Below are positions 39,540 to 49,600 of a stretch of DNA of 64,000 bases, piece after piece. This stretch comes from Saprospiraceae bacterium (GTDB lineage Bacteria; Bacteroidota; Bacteroidia; Chitinophagales; Saprospiraceae), in assembly GCA_016717655.1 (NCBI GenBank), contig JADKFC010000005.1, positions 124,001 to 188,000 of the forward strand. Reading direction: 5' to 3'. A model generated the notes under the pieces. That model ran no database searches. It was not told the origin of the DNA and saw nothing but the letters and a program-made list of their open reading frames with translations. The stretch's first letter is position 1; each line of letters starts with the position of its first letter. The position numbers and the translations under genes were made by a program.

Positions 39540-42500
39540 TTACTCGATTACAATCATCGCTTTGGTAGCTGTGAAGTCACCGCTTTCGATGGTGTAGTAT
39601 ACAACGCCGCTTACTGGTACGTCGGTTCTGCTGAACTCAACTTTATTCATACCTTTTACTGCGTTTACTGTTCTAGTGTGTACCAATTTGCCGGTTACAT
39701 CAGTTACAGTGAAGGTTGCTTCTCCTGCCGCTGGCATGTTGAAGTTAACCACTGTATTTGTTCTGAATGGGTTAGGCTCGTTTTGGAACATTGCATATCC
39801 TGAAACTTCTGAGTCATTTGTTCTGAAGCTCAAATCCAACTTGTTGGTTTCCATTTCGCTTCCTGCATATGATTCGCTTCTTGTTACATCAGATCCAACA
39901 CTCATCATGTTGCTCAATCTTCCGTTTTCTGTCGCTTTCATTACTACTGTGAACAATACTTCTCCTTCTGCTGCATTTACTGCTTTGTCACTTGACCAGC
40001 TCATTGTCATGGTGCCTGCTGTTGGTACGCCATAGTTGCTTTCATCTACTGTGATTGCGCCTGACTTAACTTCCATCAATTCCATGCCATTCATCTTAGC
40101 TGTAAACTGGTATCCGAAGATTTCGCTGAAGTTATTTGCTGTTACATCGATCGTTACGATTTCTCCTGCATTTACTGTCTTATCTTCTGCTACAAATTTC
40201 AACACTTTGCTGCTTCTGTTGTCTGCTGCTACTCCTGTTGCTGCTACTGCATCGTTGTTAACGTCTCCCACTTTGATACCTGTGAAGTCTTTTCCAGTTA
40301 CATCCTGATCTAGAACGTTTACTGTCAAGTTTCTTGGTGCACTGTATGGATTCGTTGCATCTGCATATACGTGTGACTTAGGTACGAAGATCCAGCTGTC
40401 GTTGTTGCTCAACTTGCTGCTCAAGCCAAGGATCAATTTCCTCAACTCTACCAGGTCGCTTGCTGTTACCTTTCCGTCTTTGTTTACATCGGCTGCCAAC
40501 AGTTTTTCTGGGCTATCCAATTTCGCAAGACCTAAGATATGACGCTGTATCAACACAAGGTCAAATGTACTTACTCCGTTGCTGTAGTCATCAGTTTTTG
40601 ATGCGCTTACTGTGAATTCTCCGTTTGGTAATGACAAGAAGTTATAGCTTCCGTTCGCTACCTGGTATTTTGGAAACTCTGGCAATGATGCTTCCAACTT
40701 AACGTTTACGTTGTTGATTGCTTCGTTTGCTTTTGTTGTCAAGTTACCAGCTACGCGGCTTCCACCACATGCTCCCTGGTTGTCTACCAATGTCAATTCT
40801 ACTGAACAGAAATCTGTGTTTTGTCTGCTATCCCATACACTCATGTTCAAAGTGATTGGGGATGCTTCTACATCGTCACAGTTGAAGATCATTGCTGAAC
40901 TTCTGTAGGATGGTACCCATCTCTGTGCGTTGCCTGCATTGTATTCTGCTACTGTGGCACTTAAGCCTGCTCCTTTGAAGTAGTGCTCCTCTGTGATTCT
41001 TGACCATACTGGGAACTCTCCATTGAATGTGAACATTAACGCATTCCTTGGTGTACAGTTGTCAAATGATCCTTTGTCGAAGTCTATCGCCCACAATTCT
41101 ACCTGACCGTTCTGCATTACTGCTGAACTCAAGCTGATACAGTATGGTGTTGGTGCTTTTTTGTCTACTACCATGAATGTGCTGTAGCAGTCTGTTACGT
41201 TGCCGCAACCGTCTGTTACTTTCCACTGTACTTTGTGTACACTGTTCTCTGCATCCAATACAAATGCTGGTACTTTCAAGGTTGCTCCACTTGCTGTTGG
41301 TGCTACATATCTGTCATTGATACCATTCTGGTTGGTGTCGTTGCCTAAGTTGTTGTCTGTTGATGGTAAGAAACTTGAGAACTCATAGTCTGTTGTTCCG
41401 TTGCCCCATAGGTCAACAAATACTTGCCATTTCAACCAGCCATTTGCTGTACAGCCACCTTCGTCTGTTGCACTTGCTTCCAAGTTTACAGTGCCTTCAC
41501 AGTTGCCATTTGGATTCTGTGGATTTGGATTCGCTGCAAACATTTGATCTTGACATGTCAACACTGGTTTAACATCGTCTTTGTATTTGTAGTATTTTAC
41601 ATATGGACCTTTTTGCTCATTAGTACACCAGTTGATGTAGTTATAAGTTACTCTCCATTTTTTACATACTCCATCTTCAAATAAGAATGTATCGATGTGG
41701 ATGTTCTCGCCGATTACATCACATGGACCTCCCTGTACTTTTGGTTTGTCGCTGTCTTTGATGTCGCCTTCGTTGAAATCACATGGTGCATCCAATACGC
41801 TGCTGCTTGGTGGGGTTACCACAAAGGTGCTTGGTAAGGCTGATACTGTGATGTTCTGGTAACAGTTTACGGTCTTGTCGCCTTTTACTGCTCTGAACTC
41901 TCTTCTGATCCTTCCTACGTTTTCACATGTGTTGGTCCAGCTTGGAGTGTCTTTGTACTCTACTGAGATTCCGTTACATAGGTCAAATGCTGTAGCTGGT
42001 CCACCTGTCATTGTCAGGTTTACGCTGTCTACACTTGTCCATGTGGTAGCTAAGTTCAACTCCATATCACATGTAATGGTTGCATCCAATGGACATACCA
42101 ATACTGGTGGAATTTTGTTCTCTACTCTGATGTCTGCCCATGTCTCGTTGTAGTTATCCTGCATGCCGTCGATGATCAGGTTATCCCCGATTACGCCGTT
42201 CATGTTGCCATCATCCCATACTCGCATGATTACCTGGTGTACTACACTGATTTCTGATCCCAAGTCATCACAACAGAATTTAACGTACGCTCCGTTGTCG
42301 GTGTCGTCTCTGTCATCTTGTGGGTGTGCCCATCTTACTTGTGGTGATGCTGAATCATCATCGTCAAATGTTACGTTGTTGTTGTGGTCATCAATTCCTA
42401 AGTTTCCACAATCAGGTGCTCCGTCAGGTCTTCTCAACTCTAACTTCACTGCTGTACAGTGATCGTAGCTGCCATTGTCTACATGCCATGTATACAATTT

Positions 42501-45500
42501 CGCTGCTCCGTCTCCGCCTGTGCCTGATCCTGTCAAACTGATTACGATGTTCTGCTTAGCTACTGCTACCGGTGCGCTTCTGTCGAATACTGTTACGTAT
42601 GCTACTGCACTTCCGATGTTTCCGCAACAGTCTACTGCTTTGTATGTAAATGCGTGCGTGCCTTTAGGTGCGCCTGTTACAAAGTATCCATCTGTTGAAT
42701 TACCTGTAATTACTACTCCTGCTGGGCCTTCTAACCACCATACTGGGTGTGCATCGCAGTTATCCTGCAATTCCCATGGCATTGGTGCCTGGAAGTTTGC
42801 TACACAGCCCCATGGGTTTACACTCACGGTTACATCTTTTACGATGAAGGTTGGTGCTTTGGTATCTACTGCTTTGATGATCTGTACGTACGTTGCTGTT
42901 TCCAGTGTACACCAGTCTAACAATGTCCATGTTCTGATCACTTTGCTGTTTCCGCCACATCCAATGCCACATGCACTCAATGTTTGGTCAGTATAAGTAG
43001 CGTAGATGCTACATACGTTGTTGTCGATTTTCTGTGCGTGTAAGTTACCGTCTCTTCCTACTGCATAGTAGTGTGGGTATGCATATGCATAACCTTCGTT
43101 CAATTCAACTACGCCTGCTGGTGATCCTTGTGCTTCTGTCCAGTCATCCTGGAAGCCGCCTACACCTGCTCCGCTTCTTGAATCTACATCATAGTATGCT
43201 GCTACGTCTGCTGGTGTTACGCCTGCTCCGCAGTTTTCAATCAATACCAATGATGGTGGCAACAATACATCTTCCAATCCGATGTTTTCTACTGTTATGG
43301 TTTGTACGCAATTTGCTGCATTGTTTGATGCATCTTTTGCTGTCCATGTTCTTGTGATTACATCACCGTCACATCCGTTGTTTGATACTTGATCAGCAAA
43401 TGTCCATGTGTAGTCTTCTCCACAAGGGCCTTGTGGGAAGAAGCCTGCCTGCTGACATCCGTTGAATCTGAATTCTGCTCCTCTTACGATTCCATCTACA
43501 CCTGCATCATCAAATGCATCTGTGATTTTGATCGTCCAAGTTCCTACCAATGGCTCTCCGTCAAATGCAGTGAACGCTGGTGTTGGTACTAAACCTGGGA
43601 AGTTGTGGTTGTTTCCTGACTGGTAATCAACACAAAGGTCAGTTACTACTCCTTCGTCATCGCATACAAAGTTTACACCTGTATCGTTTGGCTGAAGTCC
43701 GCAGAAGCCTCCCCAAATAGTTGAGGTTGTTCCTGATGGTGATGTTACGGTAATGGTCATATCGCCCATCCACTCGTTTCCTACGTTGATCAATACATCT
43801 AAGTCAGTTACATCACATGTAACGTGAGCTGGTACTGTATAAGTCAATGTTACTGCATTGGCAGCTCCTCCTTCGAATGGAATTGGGGCTGTTACCAATG
43901 GAATTCTGTTTCCGTTGAAAGGTGGAACCGGTACTGCTGGGATTGGGTCGATACATGTTACTGTAAAGTCGCCACATGTGATAACTGGAGGCAATTTGTC
44001 TTCAGCTACGATATTTCCCCAACAAGAGTTTCCTGTTTCTGGGTCTGTTACGGTTACTCCGTAAGCGCCTGGTGTTGAGATTACATTGCCACCGCCTGTA
44101 ACGGTTACAATATACTCATCATAACAGCCATATGGGCCGCCTTCCAATACCATGTCTGCATTTACTACTACCTGACAGTCATCGCCCAATGAAATGTTCA
44201 CTAGGTCATTACATGCCAATGCTGTTGTTGCAAATGGGTATTCCTGTACTGTTACGCTGAACGTACATGTTGCCATGTTGCCCGCTACGTCTGTCAATTT
44301 GAACGCGTTGGTAGTTGTTCCAATTACAAACTCTGCTCCACTTGGCAAACCTGCTGTTTGCATTACCGGTGCTGATGTTGTGCCAGCCTGGTATACAATT
44401 GCTCCGTTGAATACACGTGGTGTGAATACCGCATTCCATGGTGCGTTGTTGGTTGCTCCCAAGTTCAATGTGATGTTTGCATCTGAGTAAGTCTGGTTAC
44501 CTCCGTTTCCGTTGGTATAGTTGCTTGATGCTGACAAGGTGGTCAACGCGATACCTGTTGTGGTTCCTGGGGCTAGGATCATTGGTGTTGCCAATACGGC
44601 ATTTGTCAATGTTCCGTTTCCTGGGAATGGGCCAGAGAATGGTCCTGTCATCGCATTTGCTTGTCCGTGTAACGTCCATGCCGCTGCGTTGGTCTCTGAG
44701 CCTACGTGGGTTCCTACTTTTCTGTAAACATTTACCATTGTTGCTCCTGTGATGTTCATCTTGATGCCTGAAGTGATTGTATTCAGGGTAGTTAATGGTC
44801 CTACAAATGGACAGTTGTCTGTTCCGGTTACTGTATAAGTTACCAATTGTGAACATTCTCCTGGTTTCAAGCTATAAGTAATGTCTGCAGGACAAACCAA
44901 AGTTGGTGCCTCTGTATCATTTACTGTGATGTTCTGTGTTGCTGTTACTGCTGGGTTTGCTCCTACGATGCTGTAAGTTACAGTTGTAGTTCCTACTGGG
45001 TAAGTTCCACTTGCGTTGGCACCACCTGCTGTCCATGAGTTAGCAATGATTGCTGGTACTACTGTCAATTCATTTACTGCGAAGTTGTCAATTCCAACTC
45101 CCCATGCCCATGAATCCAACAAGTCATCGTGGATAAATCTCACTTTGAAGCCTGCATTCATCTCTGCTGTTACGTTCAATGCCAATATTCCACCAGCATC
45201 TGCTGTTCCTGTACTGGTGTGCTTGTTGATCCATGCACTTCCGTTCCATACATCAACTCTGAACTGTGCGCTCAGGTTGTCAAAGAAATAGCCAAATCTT
45301 ACTTCGTAAGTCTTACCTACTGCTGGGGCTACACCTGATACTGGTGATTCGATCCATGCAATACCGTCGAATGCACTTCCTGCATCGTCGTCACTGATTA
45401 CTGCTATACAGCCAGAAAATCCTGCTGCTGCAGATGTTCCAGTTAGTGCTGTTCCTGTATCTGTACAGTTCCAGTGGAATAAACCAACTCCGCCACATGC

Positions 45501-45800
45501 TGCTGCGTTTCCTGTTGATCCTACTCCGTCTGCTGCGTTTTCTTCAATGAAACCTGTGGTCCAGCCGCCTGGTTGGGCACAGCCATTGAAGTTCTGCGAG
45601 CCTAATGCTACTGTGGTTACACTCTGACACGCTGTTCCAGCTACTGCTGAAGCCAACGTTACATTTGCTCCACATATGCCAGTCGTGTTACTCACCGTAA
45701 CGTTCGCTGGTGCTGTTAATGTACATGCCTGTGACATCACCTCTGATACCACGGCCAATACTGCCAGCATAATTAATATTGTATTCTTTATCTGTCTCAT
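39540..45800 (-). CDS. Giant secreted HYR-like protein with P-like domain, dockerin-like and cohesin-like modules and T9SS tail
   Basis: This intact 2086-residue protein starts with a signal peptide (ILIMLAVLAVVSEVMSQ). Next is a jelly-roll/MAM-like segment (about 60-245: FDGIAWIESPVSG, VGIDNFAVNEL). HYR-like modules (APTLVCPADITYSLKPGEC) and a proprotein-convertase P-like domain (about 633-773: GNEWMGDMTITVTSPSG) follow. Residues of about 942-1682 match the 3001-residue protein almost exactly. A dockerin-like region (about 1737-1800), a cohesin-like region (about 1867-1980) and a T9SS tail (NEPNPFRTN...KAMIVIE) end it. Codons strongly favour A-ending Ala, Thr and Val, suggesting high expression (inference). 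A small gene lies 33 bases upstream. Confidence 0.9.
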   Translation of the reverse strand: MRQIKNTILIMLAVLAVVSEVMSQACTLTAPANVTVSNTTGICGANVTLASAVAGTACQSVTTVALGSQNFNGCAQPGGWTTGFIEENAADGVGSTGNAAACGGVGLFHWNCTDTGTALTGTSAAAGFSGCIAVISDDDAGSAFDGIAWIESPVSGVAPAVGKTYEVRFGYFFDNLSAQFRVDVWNGSAWINKHTSTGTADAGGILALNVTAEMNAGFKVRFIHDDLLDSWAWGVGIDNFAVNELTVVPAIIANSWTAGGANASGTYPVGTTTVTYSIVGANPAVTATQNITVNDTEAPTLVCPADITYSLKPGECSQLVTYTVTGTDNCPFVGPLTTLNTITSGIKMNITGATMVNVYRKVGTHVGSETNAAAWTLHGQANAMTGPFSGPFPGNGTLTNAVLATPMILAPGTTTGIALTTLSASSNYTNGNGGNQTYSDANITLNLGATNNAPWNAVFTPRVFNGAIVYQAGTTSAPVMQTAGLPSGAEFVIGTTTNAFKLTDVAGNMATCTFSVTVQEYPFATTALACNDLVNISLGDDCQVVVNADMVLEGGPYGCYDEYIVTVTGGGNVISTPGAYGVTVTDPETGNSCWGNIVAEDKLPPVITCGDFTVTCIDPIPAVPVPPFNGNRIPLVTAPIPFEGGAANAVTLTYTVPAHVTCDVTDLDVLINVGNEWMGDMTITVTSPSGTTSTIWGGFCGLQPNDTGVNFVCDDEGVVTDLCVDYQSGNNHNFPGLVPTPAFTAFDGEPLVGTWTIKITDAFDDAGVDGIVRGAEFRFNGCQQAGFFPQGPCGEDYTWTFADQVSNNGCDGDVITRTWTAKDASNNAANCVQTITVENIGLEDVLLPPSLVLIENCGAGVTPADVAAYYDVDSRSGAGVGGFQDDWTEAQGSPAGVVELNEGYAYAYPHYYAVGRDGNLHAQKIDNNVCSIYATYTDQTLSACGIGCGGNSKVIRTWTLLDWCTLETATYVQIIKAVDTKAPTFIVKDVTVSVNPWGCVANFQAPMPWELQDNCDAHPVWWLEGPAGVVITGNSTDGYFVTGAPKGTHAFTYKAVDCCGNIGSAVAYVTVFDRSAPVAVAKQNIVISLTGSGTGGDGAAKLYTWHVDNGSYDHCTAVKLELRRPDGAPDCGNLGIDDHNNNVTFDDDDSASPQVRWAHPQDDRDDTDNGAYVKFCCDDLGSEISVVHQVIMRVWDDGNMNGVIGDNLIIDGMQDNYNETWADIRVENKIPPVLVCPLDATITCDMELNLATTWTSVDSVNLTMTGGPATAFDLCNGISVEYKDTPSWTNTCENVGRIRREFRAVKGDKTVNCYQNITVSALPSTFVVTPPSSSVLDAPCDFNEGDIKDSDKPKVQGGPCDVIGENIHIDTFLFEDGVCKKWRVTYNYINWCTNEQKGPYVKYYKYKDDVKPVLTCQDQMFAANPNPQNPNGNCEGTVNLEASATDEGGCTANGWLKWQVFVDLWGNGTTDYEFSSFLPSTDNNLGNDTNQNGINDRYVAPTASGATLKVPAFVLDAENSVHKVQWKVTDGCGNVTDCYSTFMVVDKKAPTPYCISLSSAVMQNGQVELWAIDFDKGSFDNCTPRNALMFTFNGEFPVWSRITEEHYFKGAGLSATVAEYNAGNAQRWVPSYRSSAMIFNCDDVEASPITLNMSVWDSRQNTDFCSVELTLVDNQGACGGSRVAGNLTTKANEAINNVNVKLEASLPEFPKYQVANGSYNFLSLPNGEFTVSASKTDDYSNGVSTFDLVLIQRHILGLAKLDSPEKLLAADVNKDGKVTASDLVELRKLILGLSSKLSNNDSWIFVPKSHVYADATNPYSAPRNLTVNVLDQDVTGKDFTGIKVGDVNNDAVAATGVAADNRSSKVLKFVAEDKTVNAGEIVTIDVTANNFSEIFGYQFTAKMNGMELMEVKSGAITVDESNYGVPTAGTMTMSWSSDKAVNAAEGEVLFTVVMKATENGRLSNMMSVGSDVTRSESYAGSEMETNKLDLSFRTNDSEVSGYAMFQNEPNPFRTNTVVNFNMPAAGEATFTVTDVTGKLVHTRTVNAVKGMNKVEFSRTDVPVSGVVYYTIESGDFTATKAMIVIE
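40755..42974 (-). repeat. 2220-bp near-identical direct repeat, copy in the 2086-residue protein
   Basis: This stretch matches 47888-50107 at a constant offset of 7133 bases with no net indel. I compared it by eye and found about 18 residue differences in 740. Flanking sequence on both sides diverges sharply. Confidence 0.95.
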
Positions 45801-45833
45801 ATTATTGATTGGTTTTTACTTTACGCGATTCCA

Positions 45834-46271
45834 TTATCCTTTTAACAATGACTTTATATGCGATTTGATCGCATAGTATATGTCAAAATTGCCTACCTGG
45901 TACTTCTTATTGTACTCCACCATTGTCGCATGATATTCACTCATACGGTCTGTCTTTCCACTCATTGTAGCAAATACTGATTCTACAGCATCTGCAACAG
46001 TTGTGTTGCTGTCTTGGATCTTCTCATAGATCGCTTTGTAAGTAAAAATCTGGAACTGTCCATAACGGTAGTCCACGTGCTGGGTAGGTAGGTTGCTAAT
46101 TGCCTGGCTGACTGATGTCGCTTTCGCTTCCAGTACCGATATCGCCTGCTGTTTGCCCATGTACTGAGCGCTAAGCGTATTGAATACTGTTGCTCCAACA
46201 AACACCAAACATACCATCACTAGCTTGCCTAATCCTGCCATCCTGAAAACTTTGACAAAATTGTCCTTCAT
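45834..46271 (-). CDS. Small hypothetical exported or membrane protein upstream of the 2086-residue protein
   Basis: The 145-residue protein has one hydrophobic segment near its start (LGKLVMVCLVFVGATVFNTLSA), which may be a signal peptide or anchor. A mainly helical, charged domain follows (QAISVLEAKATSVSQAI, AVESVFATMSGKTDRMSEYHA). I do not recognise the family. The start at 46271 (MKDNFVKVF) was preferred over in-frame Mets upstream. It lies 33 bases before the 2086-residue protein gene on the same strand, so co-transcription is likely. Confidence 0.72.
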   Translation of the reverse strand: MKDNFVKVFRMAGLGKLVMVCLVFVGATVFNTLSAQYMGKQQAISVLEAKATSVSQAISNLPTQHVDYRYGQFQIFTYKAIYEKIQDSNTTVADAVESVFATMSGKTDRMSEYHATMVEYNKKYQVGNFDIYYAIKSHIKSLLKG

Positions 46272-46585
46272 GATAATGAGTTTTGGTTTTAAAATATGAA
46301 TAATAATTTGAGCCATAATAAAGCTACACACCATCCTTGCGGATATGCGCATTTGTAGTAATCTTATCTTGTTGAGGAGTAATTAGCTCTGAAGGGACGT
46401 TGAGTTTTGGTCCTAATGAGTAAATCTATCCTCAGGTTAAGGTATAAAGCGCAAAAATAAGAAAATTTTAACGAAAACGAAAAAATATCTATTTTTTTTT
46501 ATGGATAGGTCTTAAATTAAAATGCTGTTAACCAGTAATTTACAAATTTGAAAGAAAGTTATTTACAACACAGTGAGCCTAAAGT
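46272..46585. other. Intergenic region with a possible promoter
   Basis: It is AT-rich with no ORF of note. On the minus strand TATTTTTG (46452-46459) fits the -7 consensus, which would give a leader of about 180 bases before the small gene at 46271. Confidence 0.45.
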
Positions 46586-46618
46586 AAAAAGACCACCAGA
46601 AAAACAGATGGTCTTTTT
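46586..46618. terminator. Bidirectional intrinsic terminator of the 46665-55669 gene
   Basis: The stem AAAAAGACCA / TGGTCTTTTT has a 13-base loop. It is 47 bases after the gene's stop on the minus strand. Confidence 0.8.
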
Positions 46619-46664
46619 ATTAATTTATTACCTCTTAATTATCACAATATTGGAGAAATGGGTC

Positions 46665-49600
46665 TTATTCCATTTTTAAGAGGGCTTTGCTAATTTGCTG
46701 TCCCTGGAACCTCATTGTATAATAATATACACCTGAAACAGGAGCATCTGCTGCAGAAAGCTCAAGGCTGTTTTTACCTTTCTGACCCTTCCATGACTTC
46801 TGCATCACAAGCTTGCCATCAATAGTCTGCAATTCAAAGACTACTTCTCCATTTTCAGGCAATTGGTATTGTATGCTGGTAAGTTGCTTAAATGGATTGG
46901 GCTCATTCTGATAAAGTGCAAAACTGCCAACTTCATCTTCTTTTCCTATCCTCAATTCTACCTTACTTACCTCAAATTCTTCGCCGCTATAACTTTCAGC
47001 CCTTGTGGTCCATGATCCCAGCTCTATCATTTCACTGATTTTGCCGCCCTGCTCTGACCTCAGAATTAGGGTAAACAACACTTCATCGCTGCCTGCTCTT
47101 ACTCCGTTTTCATCAGACCAGCTAAAGGTCATTTCTCCTGCTGCAGGACTGCCGTAATTGCTTCCATCTACCGTTAGCTTGCCGGACTCTATGCCTTCTA
47201 CTACAAAGCCTTGCATTCTCAGGGTAAACTGCATGCCATTGACATTGTCCATTTGATCGGCCCTGATGTCCATTCTTACCAGCTCACCGGCTTTCACTTC
47301 TCTATCTTCTGCCTGCAATATCAATCTGGATGATGTTCTGGTCTCTGCCTGAATGCCGTCTGCACTCGCATCCTGACTCACGTCTCCTACTTTCACACCC
47401 ATAAAGTGTTGCTGCATCATGTCGTGGTCTACACCTTCAATTACTATCTCTTCATCCAATGGCCATGGATTCTGTACATCTACAATCGGACTGGCTGCAT
47501 CCAGGAAGCGCCAGCTATCGTTGTTTGGCAACTCAGCTATCAATCCCAGGATCATCTTTCTCAATATCACCAGGTCGCTCGCTGTTACCTTGCCATCGTT
47601 GTTCACATCGGCAGCTACCATCTTATAACCATTGTTAAAAGGCGCTACTCCCAATATGTGACGTTGGATCATCACCAGGTCTAAGGTACTTACTCCATTC
47701 ATCCAGTCGTCTCGTTTCTCACCCGTGATGTGGTAGTCTACCATGACCGGTAAGTCTCCAAACATATAGTCTCCGCTTACATCTGTCAGTCGTTGTTTTT
47801 CCATGCCTGCCTGATTGCTCCTCAGTTTTACGGCTACATTTTTGATGCCCAGTCCTTTTCAGTTTTGATGTCTCCACCTACACTCATGCGGCTTCCTCCA
47901 CATGCTCCCTGGTTGTCTACCAATGTCAATTCTACTGAACAGAAATCTGTGTTTTGTCTGCTATCCCATACACTCATGTTCAAAGTGATTGGTGATGCTT
48001 CTACATCGTCACAGTTGAAGATCATTGCTGAACTTCTGTATGATGGTACCCATTTCTGTGCATTACCTGCGTTGTATTGTGCTACTGTTGCACTTACGCC
48101 TGCTCCTGTAAAGTAGTGCTCCTCTGTGATTCTTGACCATACTGGGAACTCGCCATTGAATGTGTACATTAACGCATTCCTTGGGGTACAGTTGTCAAAT
48201 GATCCTTTGTCGAAGTCTATCGCCCACAATTCTACCTGACCGTTCTGCATTACTGCTGAACTCAAGCTGATACAGTATGGGGTTGGTGCTTTTTTGTCTA
48301 CTACCATGAATGTGCTGTAGCAGTCTGTTACGTTTCCACAACCGTCTGTTACTTTCCACTGTACTTTGTGTACACTGTTCTCTGCATCCAATACGAATGC
48401 TGGTACTTTCAACGTTGCTCCACTTGCTGTTGGTGCTACATATCTGTCATTGATGCCATTCTGGTTGGTATCGTTGCCTAAGTTGTTGTCTGTTGATGGT
48501 AAGAAACTTGAGAACTCATAGTCTGTTGTTCCGTTACCCCATAGGTCAACAAATACTTGCCACTTCAACCAGCCATTTGCTGTACATCCGCCTTCGTCTG
48601 TTGCACTTGCTTCCAGGTTTACAGTTCCTTCACAGTTGCCATTTGGATTCTGTGGATTTGGATTCGCTGCAAACATTTGATCCTGACATGTCAACACTGG
48701 TTTAACATCGTCTTTGTATTTGTAGTATTTTGTATATGGTCCTTTTTGCTCATTTGTACACCAGTTGATGTAGTTATAAGTTACTTTCCATTTTTTACAT
48801 ACTCCGTCTTCAAACAAGAATGTATCGATGTGGATGTTCTCCCCGATTACATCACATGGACCTCCCTGTACTTTTGGTTTGTCGCTTGCTTTGATGTCAT
48901 CTTGGTTGAAATCACATGGTGCATCTAATACGCTGCTGCTTGGTGGGGTTACCACAAATGTGCTTGGCAATGCTTCTACTGTGATGTTCTGGTAACAGTT
49001 TACGGTCTTGTCGCCTTTTACTGCTCTGAACTCTCTTCTGATTCTTCCTACGTTTTCACATGTATTGGTCCAGCTTGGAGTGTCTTTGTATTCTACTGCG
49101 ATTCCGTTACATAGGTCATATGCTGTTGCTGGGCCTCCTGTCATTGTCAGGTTTACACTGTCTACACTTGTCCATGTGGTTGCTAAGTTCAACTCCATAT
49201 CACATGTAATGGTCGCATCCAATGGACATACCAATACCGGTGGTATTTTGTTCTCTACTCTGATGTCTGCCCATGTCTCGTTGTAGTTATCCTGCATTCC
49301 GTTGATGATCAGGTTATCTCCGATTACGCCGTTCATGTTGCCATCATCCCATACTCGCATGATTACCTGGTGTACTACACTGATTTCTGAGCCCAAGTCT
49401 GCACAACAGAATTTTACATATTCTCCGTTGTCTGTGTCGTCTCTGTCATCTTGTGGGTGTGCCCATCTTGCTTGTGGTGATGCTGAATCATCATCGTCAA
49501 ATGTTACGTTGTTGTTGTGGTCATCTATTCCTAAGTTGCCACAATCAGGTGCTCCGTCAGGTCTTCTCAACTCTAACTTCACTGCTGTACAGTGATCGTA

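Noticed and set aside
42475..42996. Plus-strand ORF of 173 codons, with a near-copy at 49608-50126
   Set aside because: Both are antisense shadows of the shared 2220-bp segment. Their conservation follows from the duplication, and the peptides show no recognisable domain.
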